From contig JAGOQB010000003.1 in NCBI GenBank assembly GCA_017991675.1, positions 124,001 to 188,000 of the forward strand: DNA of 64,000 bases, in the 5' to 3' direction. Source of the stretch: Phenylobacterium sp. GTDB lineage: Bacteria; Pseudomonadota; Alphaproteobacteria; Caulobacterales; Caulobacteraceae. The notes beneath the pieces are model-generated. The model searched no databases. It was not told where the DNA came from and saw nothing but the letters and a program-made list of their open reading frames with translations. Position 1 is the stretch's first letter. Each line of letters begins with the position of its first letter. Made by a program: the position numbers and the translations under genes. Positions 7,955 through 16,564 of the stretch are shown here, piece after piece.

Positions 7955-8869
7955 TTACGCCCCTTTGTCGAGCTGCCGGGAAATGGCGTTCATCAGTTCA
8001 GCAACGAAGCCTTCCGTACGCGCGCCGAAAGCGGAGATGCGGGTCTGGAAGTAGTTGTAGAAGATAACGGCCGGGATAGCGGCGAACAGACCAATACCGG
8101 TGGCGAGCAGCGCTTCGGCGATGCCGGGGGCGACGACGGCCAGGTTGGTCGTGTTGGTGTTCGCGATGCCGATGAAGGAGTTCATGATCCCGTACACGGT
8201 GCCGAACAGACCGATGAACGGACCCGACGAACCGACCGAGGCCAGGAACTGCATGCCGCCCGACAGGCGCTTGGCCATCAGGGCTTGCACCGCGCCGACC
8301 GCGGCTTCAGCCCGGTGCAGCGTGGTTTCGCGGTGGGCGCCCGAGACGGCCAGGCCGGCTTGACGCGACAGTTCGACTTCTTGGGTCGCCGCAGCGGTCA
8401 TGTCCGCCAGCGGGTTGCCTTCGTACTCGTCCGCCATCGCGATGCGGTTCATCTCGGTGACCGACTTGGCGCCGCGGAAAGCTTCGATGAAGCGGTCCGA
8501 GGTGCGGTTCAGCGAGCCGAATTCCATCAGCTTGGTGACCAGCAGGGTCCAGGAGAGGATCGAGGACAGCACCAGGCCGATCATCACGACCTTAACGACC
8601 GGGTCGGCGTCCATGAACATCTGCATGACGGTCAGCTTGCCGGCATGTTCGATGGTTTCCGGAGCGACGTCGGCGGCCGGAGCGGCGGCGGCGTCAGCAG
8701 CGGGGGCGGCGGCGGCGTCAGCAGCCGGAGCGGCCGGGGCGGCCGCGGCGTCGGCGGCGGCCGGAGCAGCCGGAGCGGCGGCGTCCTGCGCGAACGCCGG
8801 CGCGCTCGCCATCAGCGCGACCGCGCCGATGAGAGCGATGAAAGGGGTCTTTCGTTTATTGTCGAGCAT
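7955..8869 (-). CDS. exbB: ExbB/TolQ/MotA family proton channel with N-terminal Ala/Pro-rich extension
   Basis: 304 residues. It starts with a signal-like segment (IALIGAVALMASAPAFA, about 11-27), then a low-complexity stretch of Ala, Pro and Asp to about residue 72. The ExbB core follows with three membrane helices, including VVKVVMIGLVLSSILSWTLLV near 93-113 and the conserved GLFGTVYGIMNSF and EALLATGIGLFAAIPAVIFYNYF blocks. It is the first gene of exbB-exbD-tonB and supplies energy to TonB-dependent receptors such as the one at 30982. The N-terminal extension is longer than in E. coli ExbB. Confidence 0.93.
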   Translation of the reverse strand: MLDNKRKTPFIALIGAVALMASAPAFAQDAAAPAAPAAADAAAAPAAPAADAAAAPAADAAAAPAADVAPETIEHAGKLTVMQMFMDADPVVKVVMIGLVLSSILSWTLLVTKLMEFGSLNRTSDRFIEAFRGAKSVTEMNRIAMADEYEGNPLADMTAAATQEVELSRQAGLAVSGAHRETTLHRAEAAVGAVQALMAKRLSGGMQFLASVGSSGPFIGLFGTVYGIMNSFIGIANTNTTNLAVVAPGIAEALLATGIGLFAAIPAVIFYNYFQTRISAFGARTEGFVAELMNAISRQLDKGA

Positions 8870-9713
8870 CTGTCGCCAGTTCCTGATTGGTCTAGCACGT
8901 TTGGACCGAAGGGTCGTCGCGCGAGAGCGTCTCCTACCCTAACTAAATAGCCCGTCGCCCTGCCTGGTCGCCCAGTCAAAGCGCGAGAGCCGCTTCGCTG
9001 CGCCCGACCCTGGCGCCGTCTTCCACCTGCGTGAAACCGGGCGTTCGGATACGGGAGCGAAATCGAGCTACCCGAGGGGAACCCGAAATCTTACCGCAAT
9101 GTTAGACGTGCGGCAGGGGTCCTTTGGCAACCCCTATTCCAAGCGTCAAGAGGCCATGCAGAGGGGTGCGACCCCGAGAAGTCTGGGGGGAGACGCGCTT
9201 TGCTGCGACGCACAACGGTCCAGCCAAGTAAAGCGCGGCGATTTTCCATTTTTGGCGGCGGTTTTATGCTGCATCGCAGCAACCGTCGCGGAACGCTGAT
9301 CTCAAAATAACCGCAGGCAGCCTGCCCTTTCGGCGCCGGCCAGCCCGAATTTCGGTCATCGAACTGTCGCGCCGCGGACATGAGAGTCCGAGCCCCCCGA
9401 GTCAACCAACGTTCGGCAATTGCACACCAAAGACGTGGCGGGCGTGTCCCCGGCGCCATGGCCCAGCTGCAAGCGCCGCAAACGCCTCGCGGGGCGAAAT
9501 CACCCCCATCGCCGGCTCGACAGGGCCGTTGCGGAAAAGGAAAGCCCGTTCGCGCCCGCCAAATCGAAAAAATCACGGCTCAAATCGCCGTGTCGGCGGC
9601 GTTTCGCCCAGGTCGCCCGAACCGGCGGAGAATCGAACGTGGATCGGATCGGCGGGCGCCCGGCGCGCTGCGGCCCCTGGTCCGCGCCGCGCCCCTGGGG
9701 CACAGTCGCGGCG
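8870..9713. other. 844-bp intergenic region without a convincing gene
   Basis: It lies between the divergent exbB and glycosylase starts. Frames on both strands are open in places (for instance 9091-9576 minus) but their translations are rich in Arg, Pro and Trp, lack ribosome sites and resemble no family. Visible structure includes the 15-bp palindrome TGCTGCATCGCAGCA at 9267-9281, matching CTGC-N3-GCAG, and a short hairpin AGGGGT...ACCCCT near 9114-9138. Stretches such as 9232-9270 are AT-richer than the surroundings. It must contain the exbB promoter and could hold a small RNA, but I cannot name one. Confidence 0.5.
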
Positions 9714-10223
9714 ATGAGTTCCGCCGCCGCCCCCGGCCGCAAGGCCTCCTTCGACCCCGTGGCCGACGCCCGCACCCGCCTACTGGTGCTCGGGAGCCTG
9801 CCGGGCGAGAAGTCGCTGGCCGCCGCCCAGTACTACGCCAACCCGCAGAACCAGTTCTGGCGGCTGATGCAGGCGGTGACCGGCGCGCCGCTGCTCTCCC
9901 TGCCCTATGGCGAGCGGCTGGAAATGCTGCTGGCCGCCGGCGTCGGCCTCTGGGACGTAGTCGGCTCTGCCGTTCGCCCCGGCAGCCTCGACACGGCGAT
10001 CCGCGACCACCAGCCCAACGCCCTGCCCGAGCTCTGCGAGCGCCTGCCCGCCCTGCGCGCCGTCGGCTTCAACGGCGGCGCGTCCGCCAGGCTCGGCCTG
10101 AAGATCCTGGCCGGCCGCCCAGGCCTCGCCCTCATCCCCCTGCCTTCCAGCAGCCCGGCCCACACGGTCGGGTTCGCGCGCAAGCTGGAGGCGTGGGGAC
10201 CGCTGGCGGCCTATCTCGACTAA
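9714..10223 (+). CDS. DNA-deoxyinosine glycosylase (uracil-DNA glycosylase superfamily, family 6-like)
   Basis: 169 residues. The N-terminal motif LVLGSLPGEKSLAAAQYYANPQN is the signature of hypoxanthine/uracil-DNA glycosylases of UDG family 6, with the QYYA.P.NQFW block following. A second motif, PLPSSSPAH, occurs near the C-terminus in the usual loop position. It would excise deaminated bases in base-excision repair. The start at 9714 is chosen because the frame upstream has no family similarity. It is a single gene convergent with the hypothetical at 10241. Confidence 0.85.
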   Translation: MSSAAAPGRKASFDPVADARTRLLVLGSLPGEKSLAAAQYYANPQNQFWRLMQAVTGAPLLSLPYGERLEMLLAAGVGLWDVVGSAVRPGSLDTAIRDHQPNALPELCERLPALRAVGFNGGASARLGLKILAGRPGLALIPLPSSSPAHTVGFARKLEAWGPLAAYLD

Positions 10224-10240
10224 CGCAGCCGAGCCAAATC

Positions 10241-10867
10241 TCAGCCCACCGCGGCCTCGAACTCCGCGACGGCCGTCTCGCAGACGAAGGACGAGCCGCC
10301 GAGACGAACCAACAGCCGGCTCTCAACATCACGCATTGTGTGAACGACGCTGAACCGGACGCCTTGCCGTTCCAGCTCAGCGCAGAGCAGCGACCGCACG
10401 CAGTCCGGTCCGCTCCCCAGCATGAAACCAGGCGCTTGCGTGATCGCGGTGAAGCGCGAGATTTCCGCCGCGCCGTTCAGGAAGTCCGCGGGCGTATAGA
10501 ACGCTCCCTCGCGCGCCAGGAAGTCGTGCAGGCCGACATAGATCGCCATTGGGTCGGGAAGCGCCGCTGAACAATAGATGGACCAGTCCGCCGGCTGCGC
10601 CCACGCCACGTCCGTGATCGGCCGGATCGCGAAGTCGTCAAGCGCCTCGTCGTCGTCCATGGCGCCCGGGTGCAGCGTCCCGTCCGCAACGCCGCCGAAG
10701 ACGAACCGGATTGCGCCCTCCGCTCGGCGATCGGCGTACGCCGGCTCCCACCAGCGGTAGCCGGTCAGGCTCAGGACCAGTTCGCTCCCGACCCAGGTGA
10801 CGGCGCTGATCCGGGTGGGATGGACAATCTCCCGATCCGCCAGCAGGTCGAGCAGGTCTATCCGCAA
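10241..10867 (-). CDS. Hypothetical protein downstream of rpiB
   Basis: 208 residues, mildly acidic, with no signal peptide, membrane helix or motif that I recognise. The sequence is of ordinary protein composition (SGPDCVRSLLCAELERQG, FVCETAVAEFEAAVG) and the frame is closed by stops on both sides, so it looks like a real gene. The start lies 7 bp after the rpiB stop, so the two are probably co-transcribed. Function unknown. Confidence 0.65.
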   Translation of the reverse strand: MRIDLLDLLADREIVHPTRISAVTWVGSELVLSLTGYRWWEPAYADRRAEGAIRFVFGGVADGTLHPGAMDDDEALDDFAIRPITDVAWAQPADWSIYCSAALPDPMAIYVGLHDFLAREGAFYTPADFLNGAAEISRFTAITQAPGFMLGSGPDCVRSLLCAELERQGVRFSVVHTMRDVESRLLVRLGGSSFVCETAVAEFEAAVG

Positions 10868-10874
10868 GCCGCCC

Positions 10875-11324
10875 CTACCCCTCCAGGGCTGTGATCATTT
10901 CCACACGCGCAGCGTGGCGGCCGCCCTCGAACTGGGCATTCAGGAAGGCGTCGACGATGTCCAGCGCCAGGCCCTCGCCGACCACCCGCGCGCCGATCGA
11001 CAGCATGTTGGCGTCGTTGTGCTGGCGGATCATGCGGGCCGAGAAGGTGTCGGAGCACACCCCGCAGCGCACGCCCTTGACCTTGTTGGCGGCCATCATG
11101 ATGCCCTGGCCGGTGCCGCAGAGGATGATCCCAAGCCGGCAGTCGCCCGAGGCGACCAGCCGCGCGGCGGCCTGCCCGTGCTGCGGATAGTGGGTGCTCT
11201 CGGGGCTCGTCGGTCCGATGTCGACCGGCTCCCAGCCGTGGGCGGCGATGTGGGCGGCGATGGCCTGCCGCAGCTCGATGGCGGCATGGTCGCTGGAAAG
11301 AGCCACGCGGTTGTTGGCGGTCAT
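10875..11324 (-). CDS. rpiB: Ribose 5-phosphate isomerase B
   Basis: 149 residues, typical RpiB/LacA length. Motifs: SSDHAAIELR at the N-terminus, the catalytic-cysteine loop LCGTGQG, and RQHNDANMLSIGARV with the conserved histidine and asparagines. It interconverts ribose-5-phosphate and ribulose-5-phosphate in the pentose phosphate pathway. Likely first gene of a two-gene unit with the hypothetical at 10241. Confidence 0.93.
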   Translation of the reverse strand: MTANNRVALSSDHAAIELRQAIAAHIAAHGWEPVDIGPTSPESTHYPQHGQAAARLVASGDCRLGIILCGTGQGIMMAANKVKGVRCGVCSDTFSARMIRQHNDANMLSIGARVVGEGLALDIVDAFLNAQFEGGRHAARVEMITALEG

Positions 11325-11511
11325 CGAAATCGTCCTGTCTGCCCGGGCGGCCTGGCCCGGCCGCCGTCTGCGCCGTCAAATCGCAGGCGCGCGGACGAAA
11401 GTCCACGGCCGGTTCGCCGCATGTCGCAGTCCGCCGGCTTGGGTCCCTTCAGCGCTTGATAGAGCGGCAAGCGACGCAACGCGCGCAGCGTCCAAGGACC
11501 GCCACTAGGGT

Positions 11512-12168
11512 TTACGCCAACGCAGCGAGGCGACGACGTCCACGCACCGCGGCGCCGACTGCGCCGAAGCCGACGATCATCAGCGCCCAGGTCGCGGGTT
11601 CTGGAACGGCGGTCGCCGCGCCTTCAATCCGAATCCCCCACTGGTCCGGACCGTCTCGCCCCTGGGGGTCCCATTCCCACACGCCACGGATGTTCATGGC
11701 GTAGTGGTTCAGCGGGTTGCTGGGCCGCATCCAAAGCGAGCCCTGGAAGCTCGAAGCTGCAGCAGGCTCCAGGCTCAGCCAGTAGAGGCCCGGGCCAAGA
11801 TCGAAGTCCAGATTGTGAAAGCCCTGCCAGCTGGCGGTCGTGCTCGCGATGTGGCCCGTGACTTCGTAGAGCGCGGGGGCGGCGCCCGGCAGGACGCCGT
11901 CAGCGCCATAGATCCGCATGGTCAGGTCCCCGCCGCCATCGTTCGGGCCGTAGGTGCTCAGCCACACCTCAAGCGAGGAGATGTTCGAGGCGCTGGTCAG
12001 TTCGAATTGGCCGGCATGCCAAGATTGCGTCCAGTCCAGCACTCCTGGATCGCCGTCCAAGATCAACCCGGCGGTCGCCGTTCCAGGTCCCGTATCGACC
12101 AACGTGGCTGCCTCAGCCGCACCAGTGCTGAGAACGACAGCAGCCAGTCCAAACAGAACCGCCTTCAT
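11512..12168 (-). CDS. PEPxxWA-CTERM sorting domain-containing secreted protein
   Basis: 218 residues. A signal peptide (MKAVLFGLAAVVLSTGAAEA) is followed by a beta-rich domain of unknown function rich in Trp, Gly and Asp. The C-terminus is VPEPATWALMIVGFGAVGAAVRGRRR: a PEPxxWA box, hydrophobic helix and arginine cluster. Such tails are processed by exosortases that attach or release proteins in exopolysaccharide-producing bacteria. The start at 12168 is used because the signal peptide begins there, behind a purine-rich leader. No exosortase gene is in the window. Confidence 0.85.
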   Translation of the reverse strand: MKAVLFGLAAVVLSTGAAEAATLVDTGPGTATAGLILDGDPGVLDWTQSWHAGQFELTSASNISSLEVWLSTYGPNDGGGDLTMRIYGADGVLPGAAPALYEVTGHIASTTASWQGFHNLDFDLGPGLYWLSLEPAAASSFQGSLWMRPSNPLNHYAMNIRGVWEWDPQGRDGPDQWGIRIEGAATAVPEPATWALMIVGFGAVGAAVRGRRRLAALA

Positions 12169-12358
12169 GTTACCCCCCCCCGATTTGGCCGACCACCGTT
12201 CTCGCAGCGATGTTGTCGCGCGTCGAGAGCACTCGCGTCGGGCGCGAGCATCGAAGGCGCCGCCCCTCCTGGCGCGACGTAGGGTCGCGACCGCGCGCGA
12301 GCTGAAAACGCCGCCCCCGACAGGGACGCCTGATCCACGCAAAGCCTTATGGGGAAAG

Positions 12359-12434
12359 TGGTGCCTGGGGGCGGATTCGAACCACCGACACGCGGATTTT
12401 CAATCCGCTGCTCTACCAACTGAGCTACCCAGGC
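12359..12434 (-). tRNA. tRNA-Phe (GAA anticodon)
   Basis: A 76-nt cloverleaf with encoded CCA: acceptor GCCTGGG/CCCAGGC, D-arm GCTC/GAGC, anticodon stem GCGGA/TCCGC with loop TTGAAAA, T-arm GGTGG TTCGAAT CCGCC. Discriminator A73. Confidence 0.97.
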
Positions 12435-12493
12435 GCCGGGCCGTTCCGATCGGATCGGAGGGCGAAGCAAGGTCCCGCCTGCGCGGGAGCCGC

Positions 12494-12697
12494 GTCTATA
12501 GAAGAGGCGTTCGCGCCTGTCCAGCGGCGGATTCAGTCTTCTTCACTTCCATCGCCCTCCGCCTCGTCGTCGCTCGAGGGAATGGCGTAGCGGCCGCTCA
12601 GCCAGCGCTGCAGGTCGACGTCGGCGCAGCGCTTGGAGCAGAACGGCCGGTACTCCTGCTGCGCCGGCTTGCCGCAGATCGGACAGGGCGCGCTCAC
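12494..12697 (-). CDS. yacG: DNA gyrase inhibitor YacG
   Basis: 67 residues. The N-terminus holds a four-cysteine zinc knuckle, CPIC (Cys5, Cys8) and CSKRC (Cys20, Cys24), followed by DVDLQRWLSGRYAIP, diagnostic of YacG, which inhibits gyrase in E. coli. The tail is acidic (SSDDEAEGDGSEE). The start is GTG at 12697, overlapping the TGA of the RNase gene as GTGA, so the two are translationally coupled. Confidence 0.9.
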
Positions 12698-13731
12698 AGC
12701 GCCCTCACCTCGATCCGGGTGCGGGCCAGGCCGTCCTGCGGGGCGATCGTAAAGCGCGCGCCGATCTTGCCGGCCAGCCGCTCGGCATAGGGGCCGGCCG
12801 CCTTGGCTGTCGCCGGATGGCAGCGGGCTTCCAGCCGCGCGCCCGGCTGGCTGGCGGCCTCGGTCTCGATCGCCCGGATCAGCCGCAGCGCCAGGGTCAG
12901 GTCGCTCAAGCCCCCGCCGGCGTCGCAGAGGATGTCGGTCAGCGGAACCGTCCGGCGCGGAATGGTCATTTCCATAGTGCCGAAACGCCCGACCGGGCCG
13001 ATCGCCACGCCGGGATTGTCCGGACCGAAGGCGGCGCGCGCGGCGGTCAGCAGCGCATTGCCGTCATGGCCGCGCCCGACCAGGTCGAACACCACGATCC
13101 CGCCCAGCCCTTTGAGCCGCAGCAGCCGCGCCCCGTGGGCCAGGGCCGCGTGGTTGGCCGCGCGGGTCACGCGTTTGACGTCATTGCCCTTGCGTTCGCC
13201 GATGTCGACGTCGATGGCGACCAGCGCCCGGGTCGGTTCGATGGCGATGTCGCCGCCGCCGGGCAGCTTGTGGATGGTCTGCAGCGCCTCGTCCTGCGCC
13301 TCGTCGGCGACCAGCCGGGCCTCGCGGCCCTCGACGATTTCGGCGTCGCGGGCGAAGGCGGCCAGTTGCTCGGCCAGGCTCGGCGCCGCGGCCAGCAGCT
13401 TCGGCGCGCCCTGGGCCGGGCCGATGACCCGCACCGTGGCCAGCTTGCCGTCGCGCGGTTCGCTGCGGATCTCCACCTCCAGCGCGGAGCCTTCGACCGG
13501 CCGGGCATCCGGCTTGAACGACAGCAGCGCCTCGACCCCGCCCAGGTCGACGAAGGCCGAGGCGAAGGCCGGCTCGACCTTGCGGACCCGCGCCACGTGC
13601 CGCGCGCCCAGCCGGGTGCGGGCGTCGTCGCCGTCGCGCTCGATCAGCAGCCGCTCGGGGGCGCCGTCCAGCAGCACCACGCCGCGGCTCTCGCCGATCC
13701 CCCGATCAAGGAACAGGCTGCGTTCGCTCAT
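12694..13731 (-). CDS. Ribonuclease E/G family protein, short form
   Basis: 345 residues, much shorter than E. coli RNase G (489) or RNase E. The N-terminal S1-like segment (about 30-75, ARVRKVEPAFASAFVDLG) is followed by the catalytic domain with both metal-binding aspartates, in VAIDVDIGE and VVFDLVG. The zinc-link cysteine pair and C-terminal scaffold of the long forms are not seen. The family makes 5'-monophosphate-dependent cuts in AU-rich RNA. The gene overlaps maf (ATGA) and yacG (GTGA). A full-length RNase E is presumably elsewhere. Confidence 0.88.
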   Translation of the reverse strand: MSERSLFLDRGIGESRGVVLLDGAPERLLIERDGDDARTRLGARHVARVRKVEPAFASAFVDLGGVEALLSFKPDARPVEGSALEVEIRSEPRDGKLATVRVIGPAQGAPKLLAAAPSLAEQLAAFARDAEIVEGREARLVADEAQDEALQTIHKLPGGGDIAIEPTRALVAIDVDIGERKGNDVKRVTRAANHAALAHGARLLRLKGLGGIVVFDLVGRGHDGNALLTAARAAFGPDNPGVAIGPVGRFGTMEMTIPRRTVPLTDILCDAGGGLSDLTLALRLIRAIETEAASQPGARLEARCHPATAKAAGPYAERLAGKIGARFTIAPQDGLARTRIEVRAL

Positions 13732-14318
13732 GCCGCCGTAAATCCCACGCCGCGCAGAAGGTTCAGCGTCTCATAGAGCGGCAGTCCGACCACCGCCGGA
13801 TAAGAGCCCTGGATCGACATCACGAAGGCGCCTGCATGGCCCTGGATCCCATAGCCGCCGGCCTTGCCGACGCCCTCGCCGCCGTCGAGATAGGCCTCGA
13901 TTTCGGCGGGGGTCAGGCGCTTGAAGTGCAGCCGGGTCTCGACCAGCCGGCTGGCGGTCCTGCCGCCCGGGCCGTGCGCCGCCACGCCGGTCAGCACCTT
14001 GTGGGCGCGGCCCGACAGCAGCTCCAGGCAGCGGCGGCCCTCCTCGCGGGTCTCCACCTTGGGCAGGATCCGGGTCCCGACCGCCACCACCGTGTCGGCG
14101 GCCAGCACGAAGTCGCCTGGGCGAACGCCGGCCACCTTCGCGGCCTTGCCGACCGCGAGGCGCAGCGCCGTGCGGCGCGGGGTCTCGTCTTTGAGCGGGG
14201 TTTCGTCGATCTCCGCGGCGATGATCTCGGCGGGCTCGAGCCCGACCTGGCGCAGGAGATCCAGCCGCCTGGGACTTGCTGAAGCCAGCACCAGGCGCTG
14301 AAGGGGCGGCGTGGCCAA
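13728..14318 (-). CDS. maf: Maf-like nucleoside triphosphate pyrophosphatase
   Basis: 196 residues with the Maf N-terminal LASASPRRLDLL, IDE in AAEIDET, the ADTVVAV block and the C-terminal YPAVVGLPL. Maf proteins hydrolyse non-canonical or specific nucleotides to monophosphates and influence septation. It follows infA by 5 bp and overlaps the RNase gene by 4 bp. Confidence 0.93.
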   Translation of the reverse strand: MATPPLQRLVLASASPRRLDLLRQVGLEPAEIIAAEIDETPLKDETPRRTALRLAVGKAAKVAGVRPGDFVLAADTVVAVGTRILPKVETREEGRRCLELLSGRAHKVLTGVAAHGPGGRTASRLVETRLHFKRLTPAEIEAYLDGGEGVGKAGGYGIQGHAGAFVMSIQGSYPAVVGLPLYETLNLLRGVGFTAA

Positions 14319-14323
14319 GCGGC

Positions 14324-14542
14324 CTAGCGGACGCGGAAGGTGATGCGGCCCTTGGTCAGGTCGTAGGGCGTCATCTCGACCAGCACCTTGTCCCCGGCCG
14401 AGACGCGGATGCGGTTCTTGCGCATCTTGCCGGCGGTGTGGGCGATGATCTCGTGGTCGTTCTCGAGTTTCACGCGGAAGGTCGCGTTGGGCAGGACTTC
14501 GCTGACGACGCCCGGAAACTCCAAAAGCTCTTCTTTAGCCAT
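14324..14542 (-). CDS. infA: Translation initiation factor IF-1
   Basis: 72 residues from [11 protein letters not shown] to ITFRVR, an essentially canonical IF-1 with one OB-fold ([32 protein letters not shown]). It binds the 30S A site during initiation. The start at 14542 matches the conserved N-terminus; an in-frame ATG 12 bp upstream is less likely. Confidence 0.97.
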   Translation of the reverse strand: MAKEELLEFPGVVSEVLPNATFRVKLENDHEIIAHTAGKMRKNRIRVSAGDKVLVEMTPYDLTKGRITFRVR

Positions 14543-14661
14543 GCAGGCTCCCAATGGGTGTTTATCGAATCACCAACGGCCCGCGCAGTGTGTCTCGGCG
14601 CGAGCCGCGGCGTGCAATCCAAATCTAGCGCGTTGCCTTTACGCCCTCAGCGCCCGGAAGG

Positions 14662-15123
14662 CTAGCGCGGGAAGCGTTCGGCGATCCGCTTGGCCAGGTG
14701 GTCGCGCACCTCGCGATAGGCGGCCAGCCGCGCGTCGCGCGATCCTTCGGCCAGGGTCGGGTCGAAGGTCGGCCAGTACTCGATCTCGGCGGCGCGGCCG
14801 CGGGTCATCTCCACCGCCCGGTGCTGGGCCTCCGGCGTCAGCGAGATCACCAGGTCGAACGAGGCGTCCTCCAACTCGTCGAAGGTCTTGGGCGCATGGC
14901 GGGCCAGGTCGACGGAGATCTCCTCCATCACCGAGCGTACGAAGGGGTCGGCCCCCTCGCCGGCCTCGGCGGGCTCCAGCTTGAGGCCGCAGCTGTCGAC
15001 ATAGACCCGGTCGCCCAGCGCCCGCTTCAGCAGCGCCTCGGCCATCGGCGAGCGCACGCGGTTGAAGTTGCACGCGAACAGGACCGCGCCCGGCAGCGGC
15101 GCGCGTGATCGAACTGACGCCAC
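14662..15123 (-). CDS. Low-molecular-weight protein tyrosine phosphatase family protein
   Basis: 153 residues. The P-loop near residues 18-25 is CNFNRVRS, a C-x5-R-S active site, and the general-acid aspartate lies in WPTFDPTL. The fold also serves arsenate reductases, so the substrate is not settled. The start is 2 bp after the UPF0262 stop, indicating co-transcription. Confidence 0.88.
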   Translation of the reverse strand: MASVRSRAPLPGAVLFACNFNRVRSPMAEALLKRALGDRVYVDSCGLKLEPAEAGEGADPFVRSVMEEISVDLARHAPKTFDELEDASFDLVISLTPEAQHRAVEMTRGRAAEIEYWPTFDPTLAEGSRDARLAAYREVRDHLAKRIAERFPR

Positions 15124-15125
15124 CC

Positions 15126-15605
15126 CTAGCCTCGCCAGTGCAGCGCGCAGATCAGCGTGAACAGCCGGCGCGAGGTGTCGAGGTCGGTCTCGATCTTGCC
15201 CGCCAGCCGCGTGCGCAGCAGCTCGGACGCCTCGTTGTGCAGCCCCCGCCGGCCCATATCCAGCGCCTCGATCTGCTGGGGCGAGGAGTTGCGGATCGCC
15301 TGGTAATAGCTCTCGCAGATCATGAAGTAGTCTTTGATCAGCCCGCGGAACGGCGACAGCGACAGGATGTGGCGCTTCTCATAGGCCGGGCCGTGGACGT
15401 CCAGCACCAGCCGGTTCTCCATCAGCCCCATGCGCAGGTCGTAGGGGCCGGTCTCGGCGCCGTCCGGATAGAAATAGTTCTCTTCCAGCAGGTCGAAGAT
15501 CGCGATCTGCCGTTCCTGCTCCTGGTCGCGCGAAACCGCGGCGAGGGACTCCTCGTCGATCTCGACAGACTGCAGTCGATGCTTGGTACGGTCTTCGTCG
15601 GCCAT
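15126..15605 (-). CDS. UPF0262 family protein
   Basis: 159 residues matching the alphaproteobacterial UPF0262 family: [31 protein letters not shown] and [19 protein letters not shown]. No function is established. Its place between hisD and the phosphatase/infA genes is as I recall for Caulobacter relatives. The start at 15605 gives MADEDRTKH; longer frames upstream run over the terminator of the next gene. Confidence 0.9.
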   Translation of the reverse strand: MADEDRTKHRLQSVEIDEESLAAVSRDQEQERQIAIFDLLEENYFYPDGAETGPYDLRMGLMENRLVLDVHGPAYEKRHILSLSPFRGLIKDYFMICESYYQAIRNSSPQQIEALDMGRRGLHNEASELLRTRLAGKIETDLDTSRRLFTLICALHWRG

Positions 15606-15694
15606 GGCGCTGTGGGAGAGGCTTGCCCGGAGCTTTATTGCAAACCAACCCCTAACGTCATCCTGCCGCGTGCGATCTTGCGCGCTCGCACACA

Positions 15695-15726
15695 AGAAAA
15701 GACGCCCGGCGTGGCCGCCGGGCGTC
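15695..15726 (-). terminator. Terminator of the SH3-domain gene
   Basis: On the minus strand GACGCCCGGCG, loop GCCA, CGCCGGGCGTC, then TTTTCTTGTG. An 11-bp perfect stem 24 bp after the stop separates the SH3 gene from the UPF0262 gene. Confidence 0.85.
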
Positions 15727-15750
15727 AGTGCTCTCCATTTTGTCTGCTTT

Positions 15751-16386
15751 TTAGTAGCGGGCGTACTGGTAGCCGCCGGCCGGGCGGACATAGGCGCCGT
15801 GGACATAGCCGACGCCGACGCCGTTCTGTCCGACCAGGATCCACTCGCTGCCGCGCACCCGGGCCAGGGCCTGGAAGCCCTCGCCGGCCCGCAGCGAACC
15901 CACCTTGGCCGAGCCCGTGGTCGGGGCGGCGCGCAGGTTCAGGGTCGAGTTGGCGACGAAGGCGCCGCCGTCACGCTGGAAGTTGGCCGGGGCGATGTCG
16001 CCGTTCAGGCGATAGCCGTTCTGGGTGTAGGTGGCCGGGCGATACGACCCGCCGCCCTGGTAGGCGTAGCCGCCCCGCGCCGCCTCGTCGCGCTGCATCT
16101 TGCAGCCGACGTACGAGCCGGTGGCCGCGCCGGCCACGGCGCCGATGGCCGTGCCGGTGCCGCGGTCGTTCTTGGCCAGGTTCGAACCGGCCGCCGCCCC
16201 GACCAGCGCGCCGATCAGCGCGCCGCCGATCTGCTTGTTGCCCTGGGCGTCGCAGCTGACGATCGAGCCCGGCCCGCCGCCGGTCGGCGTGCGGTATTGC
16301 TGGGCGTTCGCGGTTCCGACCGCGCCCGCCGCGATCACGCCGGACAGGGCGGCGACAGCCAGCTTGCGGTTGATCAGGTTGCGCAT
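15751..16386 (-). CDS. Secreted glycine-zipper and SH3-like domain protein
   Basis: 211 residues: signal peptide (about 1-28, ending TANA), a glycine-zipper region (about 50-92, [16 protein letters not shown] and [15 protein letters not shown]) and a C-terminal bacterial SH3 domain (about 145-200, [19 protein letters not shown]). Glycine zippers associate with membranes and SH3_3 domains often bind peptidoglycan, so an envelope role is likely. It has its own terminator and separates hisD from the UPF0262 gene. Confidence 0.85.
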   Translation of the reverse strand: MRNLINRKLAVAALSGVIAAGAVGTANAQQYRTPTGGGPGSIVSCDAQGNKQIGGALIGALVGAAAGSNLAKNDRGTGTAIGAVAGAATGSYVGCKMQRDEAARGGYAYQGGGSYRPATYTQNGYRLNGDIAPANFQRDGGAFVANSTLNLRAAPTTGSAKVGSLRAGEGFQALARVRGSEWILVGQNGVGVGYVHGAYVRPAGGYQYARY

Positions 16387-16501
16387 TGCGGGTCTCCGTC
16401 TTTCATCTCTTGGGGGCCGCTGCGGCCCCGATGAAGGAGACCCTAGAGGGCGCTACCTGAACGGCCTCCGGGACGGAATTGACAGGAACTGTTCAGCTTC
16501 G

Positions 16502-16550
16502 GAGCGGGTTGAGGAAAAGTGCGAAGCGGTTTTCCGCCCGCAACCCGCTC
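16502..16550. repeat. Palindromic element downstream of hisD
   Basis: Outer arms GAGCGGGTTG / CAACCCGCTC (10 bp perfect) enclose inner arms GGAAAA / TTTTCC with an unpaired GCCCG bulge. It begins 15 bp after the hisD stop. No T run follows, so it resembles the small palindromic repeats of Caulobacterales and Rhizobiales genomes more than a terminator. Confidence 0.6.
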
Positions 16551-16564
16551 AAGAAAAGCCGATC

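Noticed and set aside
9091-9576. 161-codon minus-strand frame in the large gap
   Set aside because: Composition (Trp, Arg, Pro rich), no ribosome site, no family; likely chance opening.
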